NCBI GenBank assembly: GCA_013420905.1
Contig: JAAXNY010000004.1
Span: 248,001-312,000, forward strand
Reading direction: 5' to 3'
DNA: 64,000 nt
DNA from: Collybia mongolica
Taxonomy: Eukaryota; Basidiomycota; Agaricomycetes; Agaricales; Clitocybaceae
Part shown: positions 47,160-56,985 of the stretch, piece by piece
Position numbering within the stretch: position 1 is the first letter of the stretch
Layout: each line of letters begins with the position of its first letter
Translations under genes and position numbers: made by a program
The notes under the pieces: generated by a model
What the model was told of the DNA's origin: nothing
The model's input: only the letters and a program-made list of their open reading frames with translations
The model's database searches: none

Positions 47160-50100
47160 CTAGGTTCGCGTGTCTTCACGCCGGCGTTGGAACGGGATCT
47201 GTGCGAATTGGACGCGTTGTACGAGTCGCGGTGCTCCGGGGTTGCGTCTGTAGAATTCGGCGACCAACTCGTCCGCATTCACCTTGTCGGCGGGTTCCCA
47301 GGTGTTCTGTTCGTAGCTGTAGCCCTTCCAGGCGACCAGGTACTGCAGCTTGTTCCTGTAAATCCGGCTGTCCATGATCTCCTGAACCTCATAATGTACC
47401 TCGCCGTCTATGAGAGTGGGTTCAGGGATTTCGGTGACCGTTCTACCGGGTATTGGGTCGTGCGGCGCGGGTAGGAGTTTGACAACATGGAAGACCGGGT
47501 GGATGCGCGATAGCGCCGGCGGAAGTTTGAGGCGGTAGGCGTGCGATCCAACCTTGGCTTCGATGGGGTAGGGCCCGATGTAGCGGTGAGCCAGTTTCTG
47601 CGACGGTCGAGTGATACGAATGTCGCGCGAATCCAAATACATCCGGTCTCCAACCTGGTAGTCGGGTGTTGGGTTTCGGCGGCGATTGTAGTACATCGCC
47701 ATCTCGTCCTTGGCTTTGGCTAATGCGGCGCGGGCTTCCTCGAGGGTGTCCTTCATTCGGTCGCGGAATTCGTTCGCGGTTTCCAGCCGGGATGGTGCGG
47801 TCTGTGGTTCGAAGCCCATGCGTGGATGTCGACCGGTGTCCAGGAAGAACGGCGAGTGCTGTGTCGAGGAGTGGACGTGGTTATTGTACTGGAATTCGGC
47901 GAGCGGTAAAAGGTCGACCCAGTTGTCCTGTCGCTCGCTGATGAATAACCGGAGATACTGTTCCAGTTCCTGGTTCACTCGCTCGGTCTGTCCGTCTGTC
48001 TGTGGGTGGTACGCCGTAGACGCTGTGAGTTTAATATCAAGCATGCGATATAACTCCCTTGTGAATTCCGCCACGAACTGTACCCCTCGGTCGGAGACCA
48101 TAGCCTTCGGTAAGCCGTGCAACTTCCACACATGCTGGAGGTAAAGCCTCACCGATCCAAGCGCGGTAATTGTCGTTGTGGTTGGGATGAAGTGCGCGCG
48201 TTTACCCACCGTGTCCACCACTACCATGATCGCATCATGCCCTTGCGACTCGGGGAGTTCCACGATGAAATCCACACTTGCGACGTCCCAGCGACCTTCC
48301 GGAATCGGCAGCGGTTTAAGTTCGCCGCTTGGAAGTTGACGCTGAGCCTTTGTTCGGAGACAGAGGTCGCATGTCTTGCAGTATTCGCCGATGTAGCGCG
48401 ACATTTGAGGCCACCAGTAATTGCGCGATACGAGTTCCAACGTCTTCCATCTTCCGGCGTGTCCCGCAATTCGCGAATCGTGATGTTGCGCAACTATACG
48501 TCTGCGAAGGTCAGCGTGTTTTGGGACGTAGATGCGATCGCGGAAATACAGCAACTCCTGCGCTTCCCTCCACTCTGCGCTCCGAACCGATTTTCCTGCG
48601 GACTTCTTCAACTCCTGCGCTGCCTTCACCACCGCTTCCTCCTGATGTCCCTCGCGATTGCCTCTCCGAATATCCCGCAGAATGTCCCTTTCCTCTCCTT
48701 CCACGACCATTCCTTCCAGCGCGCGGATTGTGAACAACTCCGGTTTGAGGAGGACTAGATCGCGGTTATCCTCGTTTCCATCGCTGTGGTCCGCTCGGCG
48801 AGATAGCGCGTCTGGCTTACCCATACTTCGTCCGGGCTTGTGGTGCAGCGAGAAGTTGAATCGGGAGAGGTACAGTGACCACCTGGCCTGTCTCCGATTT
48901 AGCTTCTGGGACGTCCGGAAGTACTCTAGATTTTTGTGGTCTGTCCAGATCTCGAAGTCGTGTCGCGCGCCTTCAAGGAAGTGTCGCCATTCTTCGAGTG
49001 CGCGAATGATGGCGAGCATTTCCTTGTCGTGTATCTCGTAATTCCGCTCGACCGCGTTGAGGCTCTTTGACGAAAACGCGATCGGGTGCCACTTGTCGTC
49101 CTCCGGGCTGAGTTGCGAAAGTACTGCGCCGGTCGCGAAATCCGAACTATCTGCCTCCACCCTAAACGGCCGGTTGTCGTCTGCGAACATCAGTACCGGT
49201 TTAGACGACACCGCTTCCTTCAACCCTTCGAATGCCTCCTGCTCCGACTCACCCCACTTCCAAGGCACGTCTTTACCGGTGAGATCAAACAATGGCCGCG
49301 CAATATGGGAGAAGTCGCGAATGAACCGCCGATAGAAGTTCGTGAAGCCCAAGAAGGACTGCACTTGCTTCTTGTTCGTGGGTGTTGGCCATTCCGCTAC
49401 TCCGGCAACCTTGACCGGGTCCATCTCCGCCTGCCCCTCCGAGATAATGAGCCCCAGATACTCGATTTGGGTCTTCTCGAATTCGCATTTGTCCAGTCGC
49501 AGGTACAGTTTATGTTCGCGGAGTCGCTGGAGAACTAACCTCGTAATTCGGCGGTGTTCGGCGAGTGTCTTTGTGTAGATTAGAATATCATCGATGTAGA
49601 CACATACCACTCCTTCCATGATGAGATCGTGGAATATCTCGTTCATCATGGTTTGGAACGTTGCCGGCGAGTTAGTGAGACCAAAGAACATTACCAGGGG
49701 CTCAAACATTCCGCGGTTTGTGCGAAATGCGGCCTTCCACTCATCACCTTCCTTAATTCGGACGTTGTTGTATCCCCAGCGAACGTCGAATTTGGAGAAG
49801 TATTTCGCTCCCCGAAGATTGTTGACGAGGTCGGAGATGAGTGGGAGTGGGTATTTGTTCTTGATCGTCAGCGAATTGAGAACGCGGTAGTCCTGTACCG
49901 GGCGTAGCGAACCGTCCTTCTTCTTGATAAAGAAGAACGGCGAAGCCATTGGCGATTTGGAGGGGCGGATCCGACCAGAGGCGAGGTTCTCCTCGAGGAA
50001 CTTGTCCAACTCTGCTTGTTCGGCGACTGAGAGCGGGTAGACCTTGCAGGATTTCCCTTCTGCGTCGCGGACGAGTTCGATCACGTGGTCCCACGGTCGG

Positions 50101-51110
50101 CGATCTGGGAGAGCGTCGAAGGACGTCTTGGAGAACACATCCTCAAATTCGTGGACGTGCGCCGGTGCTAGATCAAAGAACGTCTTGGGTTGCGCATTAC
50201 GATCAAAGGAGTCTGCGATCTGCTGGGACGCGTTCTTCCGGGCTTCTGTTTGGATCTTTTCCGCTAGTCGCTGCGAGATGGTTTGGGTTGTCCGAATCTC
50301 TTCCGGTGCCTTCTGAAACTGTCCTGGTTCGCCGATGTTGACCACGAAGATACGGTCGCCCTCTTCGATGCAATCTTCAAGGGCGATATCTCCTTCATGC
50401 TCAGAGTCGGGAACCTCTCCAATTTCTGTTTCTGGTTCGGGCATGGGTCCTGCGCGACAGGCGTTGATGCGGGCCTCCAATTTACGCTTCTCCGCCTTTT
50501 CCGATTTAACCTCGTTCGCGCAGGTCCGACATTTGTCGGGACAGCGACTCATCTTCACCTCGTTGGTCTGCCAGTTGATCTCCGGGTTGTGCTCCTGCAA
50601 CCAAGTGTAGCCCAGTATGAGATCCTGCTTCCCTAGGCTGGTGACTGCGAAGTGGGTGCGTTCTGAGTGACCGTTGTACCGGAGGATGAGGTCTACGATC
50701 TCCGAAATAGACCCGTTCTCGTTCGGAGTGCCGTCGACGTTGAACACCGGAATAGTGCGAACTAGCTTGCGCGAGGTCAACCTGTTCCTCCGCACGAATT
50801 CAGAATCGATGAAAAGGCCCGTTGCTCCCGAGTCTACCAAGCTGTTCGTCGCGAATGTCTCGCCTGTGTCGGTCGTCTGAAGTTCAATCTTGAGCTTCAG
50901 CGAGCGAGTGCTGGGGGTGGCGGCGACTACGAATCGCTTGGGTAGAGCTCGTTCCCATCGGGGGAGTCTCTGGCGCGGCGGTTTAGGGACGGGGATGGTA
51001 TCTTGTACGGCTTCTGTAGTAGTTTCGGGTGTTTGGGAAATTTCAATTGTGTTCTCAACTTCTAAACACGCGAACCTATTTACAGATGACAGCGAGGGCG
51101 TACTGTTCAC
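47160..51110 (-). CDS. pol: Outer gypsy Pol: PR-RT-RH-IN-chromodomain
   Basis: The open frame of 1316 codons encodes, in order: retropepsin (VDSGATGLFID, active Asp at about 93), reverse transcriptase (YIDDIL at about 505), RNase H (EIWTDHKNLEYF), integrase with HHCC zinc finger (HHDSRIAGHAGRWKT ... CKTCDLC) and D,D,E core (ASVDFIVELP, VSDRGVQFV), and a C-terminal chromodomain (LQYLVAWKGYSYEQNTWEP). It makes cDNA and inserts it; the chromodomain probably steers insertion to modified chromatin. The frame begins with GTG, not ATG, and the first ATG lies beyond the protease site, so Pol is most likely made as a Gag-Pol fusion by -1 frameshift. It is fully open here. Confidence 0.94.
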   Translation of the reverse strand: MNSTPSLSSVNRFACLEVENTIEISQTPETTTEAVQDTIPVPKPPRQRLPRWERALPKRFVVAATPSTRSLKLKIELQTTDTGETFATNSLVDSGATGLFIDSEFVRRNRLTSRKLVRTIPVFNVDGTPNENGSISEIVDLILRYNGHSERTHFAVTSLGKQDLILGYTWLQEHNPEINWQTNEVKMSRCPDKCRTCANEVKSEKAEKRKLEARINACRAGPMPEPETEIGEVPDSEHEGDIALEDCIEEGDRIFVVNIGEPGQFQKAPEEIRTTQTISQRLAEKIQTEARKNASQQIADSFDRNAQPKTFFDLAPAHVHEFEDVFSKTSFDALPDRRPWDHVIELVRDAEGKSCKVYPLSVAEQAELDKFLEENLASGRIRPSKSPMASPFFFIKKKDGSLRPVQDYRVLNSLTIKNKYPLPLISDLVNNLRGAKYFSKFDVRWGYNNVRIKEGDEWKAAFRTNRGMFEPLVMFFGLTNSPATFQTMMNEIFHDLIMEGVVCVYIDDILIYTKTLAEHRRITRLVLQRLREHKLYLRLDKCEFEKTQIEYLGLIISEGQAEMDPVKVAGVAEWPTPTNKKQVQSFLGFTNFYRRFIRDFSHIARPLFDLTGKDVPWKWGESEQEAFEGLKEAVSSKPVLMFADDNRPFRVEADSSDFATGAVLSQLSPEDDKWHPIAFSSKSLNAVERNYEIHDKEMLAIIRALEEWRHFLEGARHDFEIWTDHKNLEYFRTSQKLNRRQARWSLYLSRFNFSLHHKPGRSMGKPDALSRRADHSDGNEDNRDLVLLKPELFTIRALEGMVVEGEERDILRDIRRGNREGHQEEAVVKAAQELKKSAGKSVRSAEWREAQELLYFRDRIYVPKHADLRRRIVAQHHDSRIAGHAGRWKTLELVSRNYWWPQMSRYIGEYCKTCDLCLRTKAQRQLPSGELKPLPIPEGRWDVASVDFIVELPESQGHDAIMVVVDTVGKRAHFIPTTTTITALGSVRLYLQHVWKLHGLPKAMVSDRGVQFVAEFTRELYRMLDIKLTASTAYHPQTDGQTERVNQELEQYLRLFISERQDNWVDLLPLAEFQYNNHVHSSTQHSPFFLDTGRHPRMGFEPQTAPSRLETANEFRDRMKDTLEEARAALAKAKDEMAMYYNRRRNPTPDYQVGDRMYLDSRDIRITRPSQKLAHRYIGPYPIEAKVGSHAYRLKLPPALSRIHPVFHVVKLLPAPHDPIPGRTVTEIPEPTLIDGEVHYEVQEIMDSRIYRNKLQYLVAWKGYSYEQNTWEPADKVNADELVAEFYRRNPGAPRLVQRVQFAQIPFQRRREDTRT

Positions 51111-51124
51111 TCGCTGTCCGCTAC

Positions 51125-51131
51125 AAAACCC
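51125..51131 (-). promoter_or_regulatory. Putative -1 ribosomal frameshift heptamer GGGTTTT
   Basis: Read on minus in the gag frame the codons are GAG GGT TTT, so the heptamer is G-GGT-TTT, the X-XXY-YYZ pattern for -1 slippage, 15 bases before the gag stop. A -1 shift enters the pol frame with no stop. The nested element has the same heptamer in the same place. Confidence 0.6.
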
Positions 51132-51560
51132 TCTTCTTCCGCCGGCGGTTCGACTCGTGCGTCTATCATCGCGAAGATGTGCTGCGCGAACTCATGCTGC
51201 TCCTCCATTGACATGAACCGCGTGTCGTAGCGGAGGGGGCAGTCCTTCCGGAAATGGCCCGGCTGCTTACATCGGTGGCAGGTCTCGATGTTCATTCGAG
51301 CCCTCCGCATCGCGTCTACATCCATCGGAACTGGTGGAGGGAGAGCAGGGGGCGGCGGAGGTGGTGGTGGCGCCATCCGTTGCAGCGTCGGGGCTGAGAA
51401 GTGCGGAGGTGCGCAAGCCGCCGGTTTAGTGCTCAGGAAGGCCTCGTTGGTGAGGCGGTTTTCATCGCACTTCATCGCCGCTACATACCACTGTTCCGGC
51501 TGATCGTCCGCTGGTCGTCCCACTGCCATCGTCGCGATCTGCGACTGAATCTCCCCGCTC

Positions 51561-51565
51561 AGTCC
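51561..51565. repeat. 5-bp target-site duplication of the inner gypsy element
   Basis: AGTCC at 51561-51565 recurs at 58498-58502, just outside the inner LTRs. Removing the element restores the outer gag reading frame. Confidence 0.93.
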
Positions 51566-52030
51566 TGTTACAAATTCCTCTATTCTTTCGTCACATCATT
51601 TCTTTTCTCTCTTCTTTACTATCAGACGCTCACTTGACCTTATCTTTGACATCCATATATGCATTCTCTTTCTCATGGTTACTAAGCTTTCTTATTCATC
51701 CTCTTAGATAGCTTACTAACTCTTATCTATAACGAATAGCGTAAACGACGCTTATCGGATTACTACGTATATATACAGGTAGTTTAGCTTAGCTAGTTCT
51801 TTAGCTTGACCTAGCTGAATTCACCTTATTCATCTATTCTCTTGACGCGAACTCGATCCTATCCGCCTTATGAAGGGGGTAGTGCATCTCTGATCTGATA
51901 AACTCGATAACTTGACTTTAGCCCTATTGAGGGAGTCAATAGACGTTAGACTTACAGAAGTCAACGGTCTAAGAACGAACGAACGACTCAGCATATTGAT
52001 CTAGAGGATAAGGCCTAAACAGCCGTAACA
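51566..52030 (+). repeat. Left (5') LTR of the inner element, 465 bp
   Basis: The LTR begins TGTTACAAATTCC and ends CCGTAACA, with inverted TGTTAC/GTAACA termini. It contains AT-rich promoter-like sequence (TACGTATATATACAGG at about 51764). It appears identical to 58033-58497. I could not recognise a tRNA primer-binding site just downstream (AAAGGTCAAGC). Confidence 0.95.
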
Positions 52031-52326
52031 AAAGGTCAAGCTGATCAGAACCGTCAACCTATAAAGGTTCAGACGCAACGGCACCACGATACGGATTGAA
52101 ACCTGCGAGCAGCAGTGAAAGTAGCAGAAGCAGCAGCAGACAAAGCGCAATCAGCAGCGAAGACTTCCAAGACGCGGAAGAACAACCAAGACTTGTAATA
52201 GTCACACAAACAGAAACGCCCACCACGCCGAGACAACCAAAAACAGAAAGTTCCAAAGGAAAGGAACCAGAGAAACCGAAACCCGAACCACCGAATTCCC
52301 CGATACCACCAGACTCAGACGTAGAA

Positions 52327-53253
52327 ATGGCAGACGAGCGAAGACCCACCGAAATTAAACTTAGCTCACCAAACATCTTCGATGGAAATCGAAGAATGAC
52401 AAAGGACTTCGTCCTTGATTGCAAAATGTATTTGCAGGCAAACGACAGAATCTACGATACAGATTGGAAAAAGATCCTCTATGTACTTTCGTACATGAAG
52501 GGAGGAACAGCAGGACCATGGAAAAAGTCCTGGTATGGAGAAAACAGCGATCACCCAGGAACTTTCACAACATTTATGACAACAATTGAAGAAGCGTTCT
52601 CTACTCCAGATGAGGCAGGAGACGCTAGACAAACCTTGAAGACACTGCGCATGTCAGGAAACATGACTGCAGACGACTACATTGCTGAATTTAAATCAGC
52701 CGCATCAGAAAGCAAGATTACAGAAAGTGAAGCACTTGTCGAATACTTCATGGAAGGAATACCTCCTTCTTTGATGCAGAAAATCTTAACAATGGACAAC
52801 CCACCGACCACCATCAAAGGTTGGTATGAAAAGGCGTCCATATTTGACACTCAGTACAGACGTGCAAAATCAATTGTAGCACGCATCAAAGGAAACACCG
52901 GAAAAACGACGGGAGGAAACACCGGAAAGAAATATAATTTCCAACGAAATAATAATCCCAAATATGTTCCGAATAACAGTCGAGATCCAAACGCGATGGA
53001 CATCGATCGATTAACCATCCAAGAAAGGGATGAGCATATGAAACGAGGACTATGCTTCGAATGTCACAAATTTGGACATCGAGCATCAGACCACAAAGCA
53101 GGAGGATCAATTCCTCAAACACAAAGGAAAGAAGAACAGAAGATACCGATGAAAGGCAAAGATGCCTATATGAAAATCCGAGCACTCATGGCAGAGCTAG
53201 ACGAAGAAGAGAAAGAAGTAGCCCTAAAGAATATGGAAGATGAGGGTTTTTAA
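52327..53253 (+). CDS. gag: Inner gypsy Gag
   Basis: From the first ATG (52327) this gives 308 residues; the frame is open upstream to 52045, just past the LTR, without any ATG, so initiation could be at a non-AUG codon or at 52327. The capsid-like core begins right after the ATG (LSSPNIFDGNRRMTKDFVL, then YMKGGTAGPW). The zinc knuckle is atypical: CFECHKFGHRASDH, that is C-x2-C-x4-H-x4-H, with His replacing the last Cys. The protein ends DEGF before TAA at 53251-53253. It should form the particle and bind element RNA. Confidence 0.88.
   Translation: MADERRPTEIKLSSPNIFDGNRRMTKDFVLDCKMYLQANDRIYDTDWKKILYVLSYMKGGTAGPWKKSWYGENSDHPGTFTTFMTTIEEAFSTPDEAGDARQTLKTLRMSGNMTADDYIAEFKSAASESKITESEALVEYFMEGIPPSLMQKILTMDNPPTTIKGWYEKASIFDTQYRRAKSIVARIKGNTGKTTGGNTGKKYNFQRNNNPKYVPNNSRDPNAMDIDRLTIQERDEHMKRGLCFECHKFGHRASDHKAGGSIPQTQRKEEQKIPMKGKDAYMKIRALMAELDEEEKEVALKNMEDEGF
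53244..53250 (+). promoter_or_regulatory. Putative -1 ribosomal frameshift heptamer GGGTTTT
   Basis: The gag codons GAG GGT TTT stand directly before TAA, giving the slippery heptamer G-GGT-TTT. A -1 shift leads into a frame without stops for 26 codons that joins the pol ATG at 53328 in phase. The outer element has the same heptamer at the same place. Confidence 0.65.
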
Positions 53254-53327
53254 AGCGGCAGACCGAATCGACGTCAGTACCTGCCGAAATCTTTTCAGTA
53301 ACACTATCACCTGTAATACTAGGAGAA

Positions 53328-56300
53328 ATGAATCGACAATCGTTATCTATTCCAATTACGGTGATTGAAGAACAGAAAAACGTCGAAACCCAAGCAATCG
53401 GATTAATCGATTGTGGAGCTGGAGGAATTTTCATTGACAAAGCATTTGTCGAAGAAAACGGGATAAAGACAACCCCATTAAGGAAATCATATTCGGTTAG
53501 AAACGTAGACGGCACAAAGAACCAATCAGGAAACATCACTGATTGTGTATGGACCAAAATCCGAATCGGAGACGAAGAAATCCGAATCCGATTACTCGTC
53601 AGCGGACTAGGAAAAGAAAATATCATTTTAGGATTACCATGGTTAAAACGGCACAACCCCAAGATTGATTGGGAGAAAGGAACACTCGACTTTGGATCAA
53701 GCATCAAGAAAGGAGTCCTTTCGGAAGCAATCCGAAGAAACCTGGAAATCCGACAAATGAAATTAACACGGCAATACCCCAAGGCAACGGCAATAGAAAT
53801 AAAGGAAGAATACCCGGAAGAAATCCCAAGGAATCAACCCCTTGAAGATTGGCAGCCGATTCTTTTAGAAATCAATGAAGAAGATGATGAACCTGAAATC
53901 AATCTACTTAGGACATACATCGACTCAGAAGATGATGAAGAAGAATCCATTTGGATACAGGCGAAAACATCAATATCACAGGAACTAGAACATAAAGCAG
54001 AAATCGAAGACCAGAAACCAAAGAAGACGTTACCAGAATTCTATCGAGAATACGCGTCATTATTTGACAAAACAAATTCGGAAAGGATGCCAACACGACG
54101 ATCATGGGACCATGCGATAGATCTTAAACATGATTTTATCCCAAAAGATTGTAAAATCTACCCCATCAGCCCAGCGGAACAAGGAAAACTAGACGAGTTT
54201 ATTGATGAAAACATGCGAAAAGGATACATTCGACCGTCGAAATCCCCACAAGCATCACCTTTCTTCTTCGTATCAAAGAAAGACTCGACAAAACTTCGGC
54301 CAACCCAAGATTATAGAAGACTAAACGAAGGAACTATCAAGAACGCATACCCTTTGCCACTTGTAGGGGAGCTTCTCGATAAACTTAAAGGGGCAAAATA
54401 CTTCACAAAGTTGGATTTACGATGGGGATATAATAACGTCCGGATCAAAGAAGGCGACGAATGGAAAGCGGCATTTAAAACGAACAGGGGATTATTCGAA
54501 CCCCTTGTTATGTTTTTCGGTCTATGCAATTCGCCGGCAACATTCCAAAACATGATGAATGATATCTACGCAATTGAGATCGACGAAGGATGGATTCTGA
54601 TCTATATGGACGACATCCTTATTTCCTCCGACAACATCGATGATTTGCGAAGAAAAACCCTTAAAGTCTTGGACAAATTGAAGGAAAACGATTTGTATCT
54701 GAATCTGGACAAATGCGTATTCGAAGCCACGGAACTTGAATATCTCGGACTAGTCATCAGAGAAAACGAGATAGGTATGGAACCGACTAAATTGGCAGGA
54801 ATTGCAGATTGGCCAGCACCAACAACAGTAAAACAAGTCCGATCATTCCTTGGATTCGCAAACTTTTATCGAAAATTCATTGGACATTACGCCGAACTCA
54901 GCAGACCATTAACGAATTTGACAAGAAAAGACGTCGAATGGAAATGGACACAAGAATGTCAAGAAGCATTCGATGGTCTAAAACAGAAATTCTTGAAGTC
55001 ACCAGTCCTTATGATGCCAGATAAGAAGAAACCATTCCACATCGAATCAGATGCTTCGAAATGGGCCACAGGCGCGGTATTAAGACAACAAAACGATAAC
55101 GGAGAATGGCACCCATGTGGATATATTTCACATTCATTCACAGAAACCGAACGAAATTACGAGATCTATGATAGAGAACTATTAGGCATCATTCGAGCCT
55201 TGAAGACATGGAGACATTACCTCGAAGGATCACAATTCCCAACAGTAATTCTATCCGATCACAAAAACTTAACGTATTTCCGAACGGCACAAAAATTAAA
55301 CCGACGACAGGCAGGATGGAGCCTTTTCCTATCACAATTCGATCTTAAACTCGTGCATACACCCGGAACACGGATGATACAATCTGATGCCTTATCAAGA
55401 AGATCAGATTACGTCAATACAGAAGACACAGATAATGAAGATCGGATTTTATTGCCAGATGATATCTTCATCAAAATGATTGATATAGGATTACAAGAAG
55501 ATCTGAAGAAATCAGTTGAAGAAGATGATTTGTTCGCAAAATCAATCGAAGCATTAAAAGAAACAGGGACGCCACCGATTAAATCAAACTTATCGGATTG
55601 GAAATTTGAAGACGGACTTCTGTTTTTCAAGAACAGATGTTATGTAGGACCGGATGCAAAATTACGGAAAGAAATAGTGCGAAGATATCACGACACGAAA
55701 CCAGGAGGACATCCAGGCCAATATAAGACACAGGAATTGATCAGTCGAGAATACTGGTGGCCAGGTATGGGAGTGTTTATAAAAAATTATGTTGACGGTT
55801 GCGCCACATGTCAACAAATGAAAGTCAACACACATCCAACAAAACCCGGATTGATACCGATCGCAACAAATGGAGAACCGAGACCATTTTCATTTGTCAC
55901 AGCCGATTTCATCACAGACCTTCCAGAAAACGATGGGAAAGATAGCCTCATGGTCGTGGTAGATCATGGCCTTACGAAGGGGGTAATTTCTATCCCTTGC
56001 ACTAAAACGATCGATGCTTTAGGAACGGCGAATCTTTATCTGGAACACGTTTACAAAAGATTCGGATTACCTGACACTTTTCTATCGGATCGAGGCCCTC
56101 AATTTGCAGCAAAAGTTTTCAAAGAACTAGGAAAACTCCTTGGAATCAAACTCGTAATGAGCACAGCATATCATCCACAAACAGATGGAGAAACGGAGAG
56201 ATTAAACCAAGAGCTCGAAATCTACTTCCGCATGTTCTGTCAGAACAACCCGGCAATATGGAAAGAACTTAACTCAATCGCAGAATTCGCGCATAATCAA

Positions 56301-56933
56301 AAAAATCATTCCACTACAAAGAAATCTCCATTCTTCTTGATGATGGGATACGAACCCCAAGCGATTCCATCAGCATTCCAGAAGACGAATGTTCCGAGTG
56401 TAGAACAACGAATGATTGAGCTTAACAAAGCCCGAGAAGAAGCTATGGCCGCACACGATTTAGCGAGAAGAAAAGTCGCAGAAAGGACAACACGAGGTTT
56501 CACTCCGTTCAAACAAGGAGAATATGTTTGGTTAGAAGGAACAAATCTTCGAATTCCTTACCCATCGAAGAAATTAGCACCAAAAAGAGAAGGACCCTTC
56601 AAAATCCGAGAAGTCCTCGGACCAGTGACATACAGACTAGAACTTCCATCACAATGGAAGATTCATCCTGTGTTTCATGCATCACTCCTCACACCATACA
56701 AAGAAACCGACACCCACGGACCAAACTTCTTAGAACCACCACCGGATCTTGTGAATCAAGAAGAAGAATACGAAGTGGAAGGGATTATTAATCACCGACA
56801 ACGAGGCCGAGGCTTCCAATACCTCGTGAAATGGAAAGATTACTCATCCGCGCACAACACCTGGGAACCTGAAAGTCATTTAAAAAGGGCTCAAACCATC
56901 CTTCAATCTTACCAGAAGCTACATCGCCTCTAA
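53328..56933 (+). CDS. pol: Inner gypsy Pol: PR-RT-RH-IN-chromodomain
   Basis: This 1201-residue polyprotein has retropepsin (LIDCGAGGIFID, Asp 28, with Cys where Ser or Thr is usual), reverse transcriptase (YMDDIL at about 426), RNase H (VILSDHKNLTYF), integrase with HHCC finger (YHDTKPGGHPGQYKT ... CATCQQM, starting about 788) and D,D,E core (TADFITDLP, LSDRGPQF), and a chromodomain at the C terminus (FQYLVKWKDYSSAHNTWEP). The frame is -1 to gag and open upstream to the gag end, so the likely product is a Gag-Pol fusion. No stop or frameshift is present. Confidence 0.95.
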   Translation: MNRQSLSIPITVIEEQKNVETQAIGLIDCGAGGIFIDKAFVEENGIKTTPLRKSYSVRNVDGTKNQSGNITDCVWTKIRIGDEEIRIRLLVSGLGKENIILGLPWLKRHNPKIDWEKGTLDFGSSIKKGVLSEAIRRNLEIRQMKLTRQYPKATAIEIKEEYPEEIPRNQPLEDWQPILLEINEEDDEPEINLLRTYIDSEDDEEESIWIQAKTSISQELEHKAEIEDQKPKKTLPEFYREYASLFDKTNSERMPTRRSWDHAIDLKHDFIPKDCKIYPISPAEQGKLDEFIDENMRKGYIRPSKSPQASPFFFVSKKDSTKLRPTQDYRRLNEGTIKNAYPLPLVGELLDKLKGAKYFTKLDLRWGYNNVRIKEGDEWKAAFKTNRGLFEPLVMFFGLCNSPATFQNMMNDIYAIEIDEGWILIYMDDILISSDNIDDLRRKTLKVLDKLKENDLYLNLDKCVFEATELEYLGLVIRENEIGMEPTKLAGIADWPAPTTVKQVRSFLGFANFYRKFIGHYAELSRPLTNLTRKDVEWKWTQECQEAFDGLKQKFLKSPVLMMPDKKKPFHIESDASKWATGAVLRQQNDNGEWHPCGYISHSFTETERNYEIYDRELLGIIRALKTWRHYLEGSQFPTVILSDHKNLTYFRTAQKLNRRQAGWSLFLSQFDLKLVHTPGTRMIQSDALSRRSDYVNTEDTDNEDRILLPDDIFIKMIDIGLQEDLKKSVEEDDLFAKSIEALKETGTPPIKSNLSDWKFEDGLLFFKNRCYVGPDAKLRKEIVRRYHDTKPGGHPGQYKTQELISREYWWPGMGVFIKNYVDGCATCQQMKVNTHPTKPGLIPIATNGEPRPFSFVTADFITDLPENDGKDSLMVVVDHGLTKGVISIPCTKTIDALGTANLYLEHVYKRFGLPDTFLSDRGPQFAAKVFKELGKLLGIKLVMSTAYHPQTDGETERLNQELEIYFRMFCQNNPAIWKELNSIAEFAHNQKNHSTTKKSPFFLMMGYEPQAIPSAFQKTNVPSVEQRMIELNKAREEAMAAHDLARRKVAERTTRGFTPFKQGEYVWLEGTNLRIPYPSKKLAPKREGPFKIREVLGPVTYRLELPSQWKIHPVFHASLLTPYKETDTHGPNFLEPPPDLVNQEEEYEVEGIINHRQRGRGFQYLVKWKDYSSAHNTWEPESHLKRAQTILQSYQKLHRL

Positions 56934-56985
56934 ACAGACTATCATCTCTCATCGCTCTCAACGAATTTCAAAGCTCATACAAACA

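Larger units (their letters stand above)
51107..51565 (-). pseudogene. gag: Outer gypsy gag, 3' part
   Basis: On minus this continues the gag frame broken by the nested element: a short link with GEIQSQIATMAVGRP, a Pro-rich stretch, a canonical CCHC zinc knuckle (CHRCKQPGHFRKDC) for RNA packaging, and the end EEEGFVADSE before TGA at 51107-51109. The stop lies in the -1 overlap with pol. The frame itself is intact; only the insertion disables it. Confidence 0.88.

Noticed and set aside
47541..51216. Many plus-strand ORFs of 60-213 codons opposite the outer pol
   Set aside because: They are antisense shadows of the GC-rich pol frame and have no motif or continuation.
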